NCBI GenBank assembly: GCA_964517355.1
Contig: CAZFCK010000245.1
Span: 1-6,852 of the forward strand
Source of the DNA: CAZFCK01 sp964517355
GTDB lineage: Bacteria; Desulfobacterota; Desulfovibrionia; Desulfovibrionales; Desulfovibrionaceae
Direction: 5' to 3'
Length of the DNA stretch: 6,852 nucleotides
Below, piece by piece: positions 5,843 through 6,852 of the stretch. Position 1 is the first letter of the stretch. The number at the start of each line of letters is the position of its first letter. Under the pieces are notes generated by a model. The model was not told the origin of the DNA and did no database searches. It saw nothing but the letters and a program-made list of their open reading frames with translations. The translations under genes were made by a program, and so were the position numbers.

Positions 5843-5934
5843 CCGGCTGTGCGCTCTTCCTTTTTCACCATGAGCCTCTTTTCTCCCGCACCTATGAATA
5901 TGAGGAAAACTTCCGTCTTTTCAAATAGTGAATT
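5843..5934 (+). other. Glycosyltransferase-tatD intergenic gap
   Basis: These 92 bases show no convincing hairpin terminator or promoter. A 14-codon frame from ATG at 5894 ends in TGA at 5936-5938, overlapping the tatD ATG as ATGA. It has no good ribosome binding site of its own and is probably chance. Read-through from the glycosyltransferase into tatD is plausible. Confidence 0.3.
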
Positions 5935-6765
5935 ATGAGCAAGAAAAAGAAAACGCCGCCCCCGGACCCGCAAAGCCTGGCTTTGCCGCGCGTGGGCGTG
6001 GAATCGCATGCGCACCTGGATTTGGAAGAGTTTACCGAAGATATGGACGCCGTGCTTGCGCGGGCCGCCGCATGCGGCGTGGCCGAGGTGGGGCAGGTCT
6101 TTTTGGGGCCCGAGGCCTACGCCAAGGGGCGTGAGCGTTTCGCCCCCTATGATAACGTGTTCTTTATCCTGGGCATGCATCCTTGCGATGCCGCGGCCTG
6201 CGATGCCCTGACCCTGGACACCATGCGCAAGGCCTTTGCGGAGGACGCGCGCATCAAGGCCCTGGGTGAGATCGGGCTGGATTATTATTGGATGGAGACG
6301 CCGAAGGACGTGCAGCAAGACGTTTTTCGTCAGCAATTGCGTTTGGCCCTGGAGCTTGACCTGCGCGTGGTGATCCACAGCCGCGAAGCCGAGGAAGACA
6401 CGGTGGCCGTGCTGGACGACATGGGTTTTGCGGGGCGCCCCGTGCTCTGGCACTGCTTTGGCCGCGATGCGGAGTTCGCCGCGCAACTCCTGGATCGGGG
6501 CTGGCATATCTCCATTCCCGGACCCGTGACCTATCCCAAGAACGCTTTTCTGCGCGATGCCGTGGCCGCGATTCCGCTGGAGCGTCTGCTGCTGGAAACG
6601 GACTGCCCCTTTCTCGCGCCGCAAAGCTACAGGGGCAAACGCAACGAACCCGCATATCTCGTGTTCACCGCCCAGACCGTGGCCGCATGCAAAGGACTGG
6701 ACACCGCCGCGCTCTGGAAAAGCTGCGGCGATACGGCCCGGGCCTTTTTCGGATTGCCTGATTAG
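5935..6765 (+). CDS. tatD: TatD family metal-dependent nuclease/hydrolase
   Basis: This is a TIM-barrel amidohydrolase-superfamily protein of 276 residues; E. coli TatD has about 260. Members are metal-dependent DNases, with 3'-5' exonuclease activity reported in E. coli. Metal-site residues are all present: His25 and His27 in ESHAHLD, Glu112 in GEIGLDYY, His148 in VVIHSRE, His173 in WHCFG, and Asp223 in ETDCPFLAP. The motif before the first histidines reads ESHAHLD rather than the common DSHCHLD, but the ligands are kept. The start is the ATG at 5935, which has a weak ribosome binding site. It adds a Lys/Pro-rich stretch of about 20 residues (MSKKKKTPPPDPQ) before the first barrel strand, explaining the extra length. 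A position near dnaX and recR fits a DNA-metabolism role. Paralogues (YcfH, YjjV) share the motifs, so the exact orthologue is uncertain. Confidence 0.9.
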   Translation: MSKKKKTPPPDPQSLALPRVGVESHAHLDLEEFTEDMDAVLARAAACGVAEVGQVFLGPEAYAKGRERFAPYDNVFFILGMHPCDAAACDALTLDTMRKAFAEDARIKALGEIGLDYYWMETPKDVQQDVFRQQLRLALELDLRVVIHSREAEEDTVAVLDDMGFAGRPVLWHCFGRDAEFAAQLLDRGWHISIPGPVTYPKNAFLRDAVAAIPLERLLLETDCPFLAPQSYRGKRNEPAYLVFTAQTVAACKGLDTAALWKSCGDTARAFFGLPD

Positions 6766-6852
6766 GCCGTGATTTTACATCCGCAAAGACAAGAAAGTGC
6801 GAGAGGGGAAACCCTAGCTCTGCTGTCGCCATCCGTAAGGCGCGAAACGACC
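6766..6852. other. Non-coding tail after tatD with short inverted repeats
   Basis: No gene is visible in these last 87 bases. GGGAAACCC (6806-6814) forms a small stem, extendable across a three-base bulge by AGAG (6802-6805) with CTCT (6818-6821). CGCC (6827-6830) pairs with GGCG (6839-6842). There is no T run, so this is not an intrinsic terminator as far as seen. It may belong to the leader of the next gene or a structured RNA cut by the window edge. Confidence 0.3.

Noticed and set aside
4281..5873. Open frame of about 530 codons on the + strand overlapping recR and the glycosyltransferase
   Set aside because: It is out of frame with two well-supported genes, its translation is Arg/Pro/Trp/Cys-rich, and it shows no motif.
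5894..5938. 14-codon mini-ORF overlapping the tatD start (ATGA)
   Set aside because: It has no ribosome binding site and no notable composition; the overlap may be chance. It is noted only as a possible coupling peptide.
1..6852. CRISPR array, tRNA, rRNA, prophage or insertion-sequence transposase
   Set aside because: I saw no regularly spaced direct repeats, cloverleaf, rRNA-like blocks or mobile-element proteins in the window.

Overview
The window is a GC-rich bacterial chromosome segment with six complete protein genes, all on the + strand: ilvE, dnaX, ebfC (ybaB), recR, a GT-B glycosyltransferase and tatD. The style of the proteins and of the AT-rich, hairpin-bearing intergenic DNA suggests a sulfate-reducing deltaproteobacterium of the Desulfovibrio group. 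That is a judgement from memory of the families, not a database match.

Layout: bases 1-487 hold no convincing gene. They contain an AT-rich repeat element (about 39-170), a good intrinsic terminator (173-212) and a long leader before ilvE. IlvE (488-1411) is the branched-chain amino acid aminotransferase and is followed by its own terminator-like hairpin. Then comes the widely conserved set dnaX (clamp-loader tau), ebfC (nucleoid-associated protein) and recR (recombination mediator). A 277-bp gap carrying a second copy of the repeat element separates ebfC from recR. A family-4-like glycosyltransferase starts 16 bp after the recR stop, and a TatD-family metal-dependent nuclease/hydrolase closes the window. 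The last 87 bases hold only short inverted repeats.

Function: dnaX, ebfC, recR and tatD fit a replication, repair and DNA-metabolism cluster. ilvE is unrelated amino acid metabolism and is probably a separate transcription unit. The glycosyltransferase is a passenger, probably read through from recR.

The most interesting signal is non-coding. The two intergenic elements share a 13-nt left block, an AT-rich middle of similar length, and a right end made of two tandem hairpins. The hairpins differ in sequence between copies but keep their pairing, including G-U pairs that work only in + strand RNA. I see no clear new protein system here; the genes are housekeeping genes with intact key residues.
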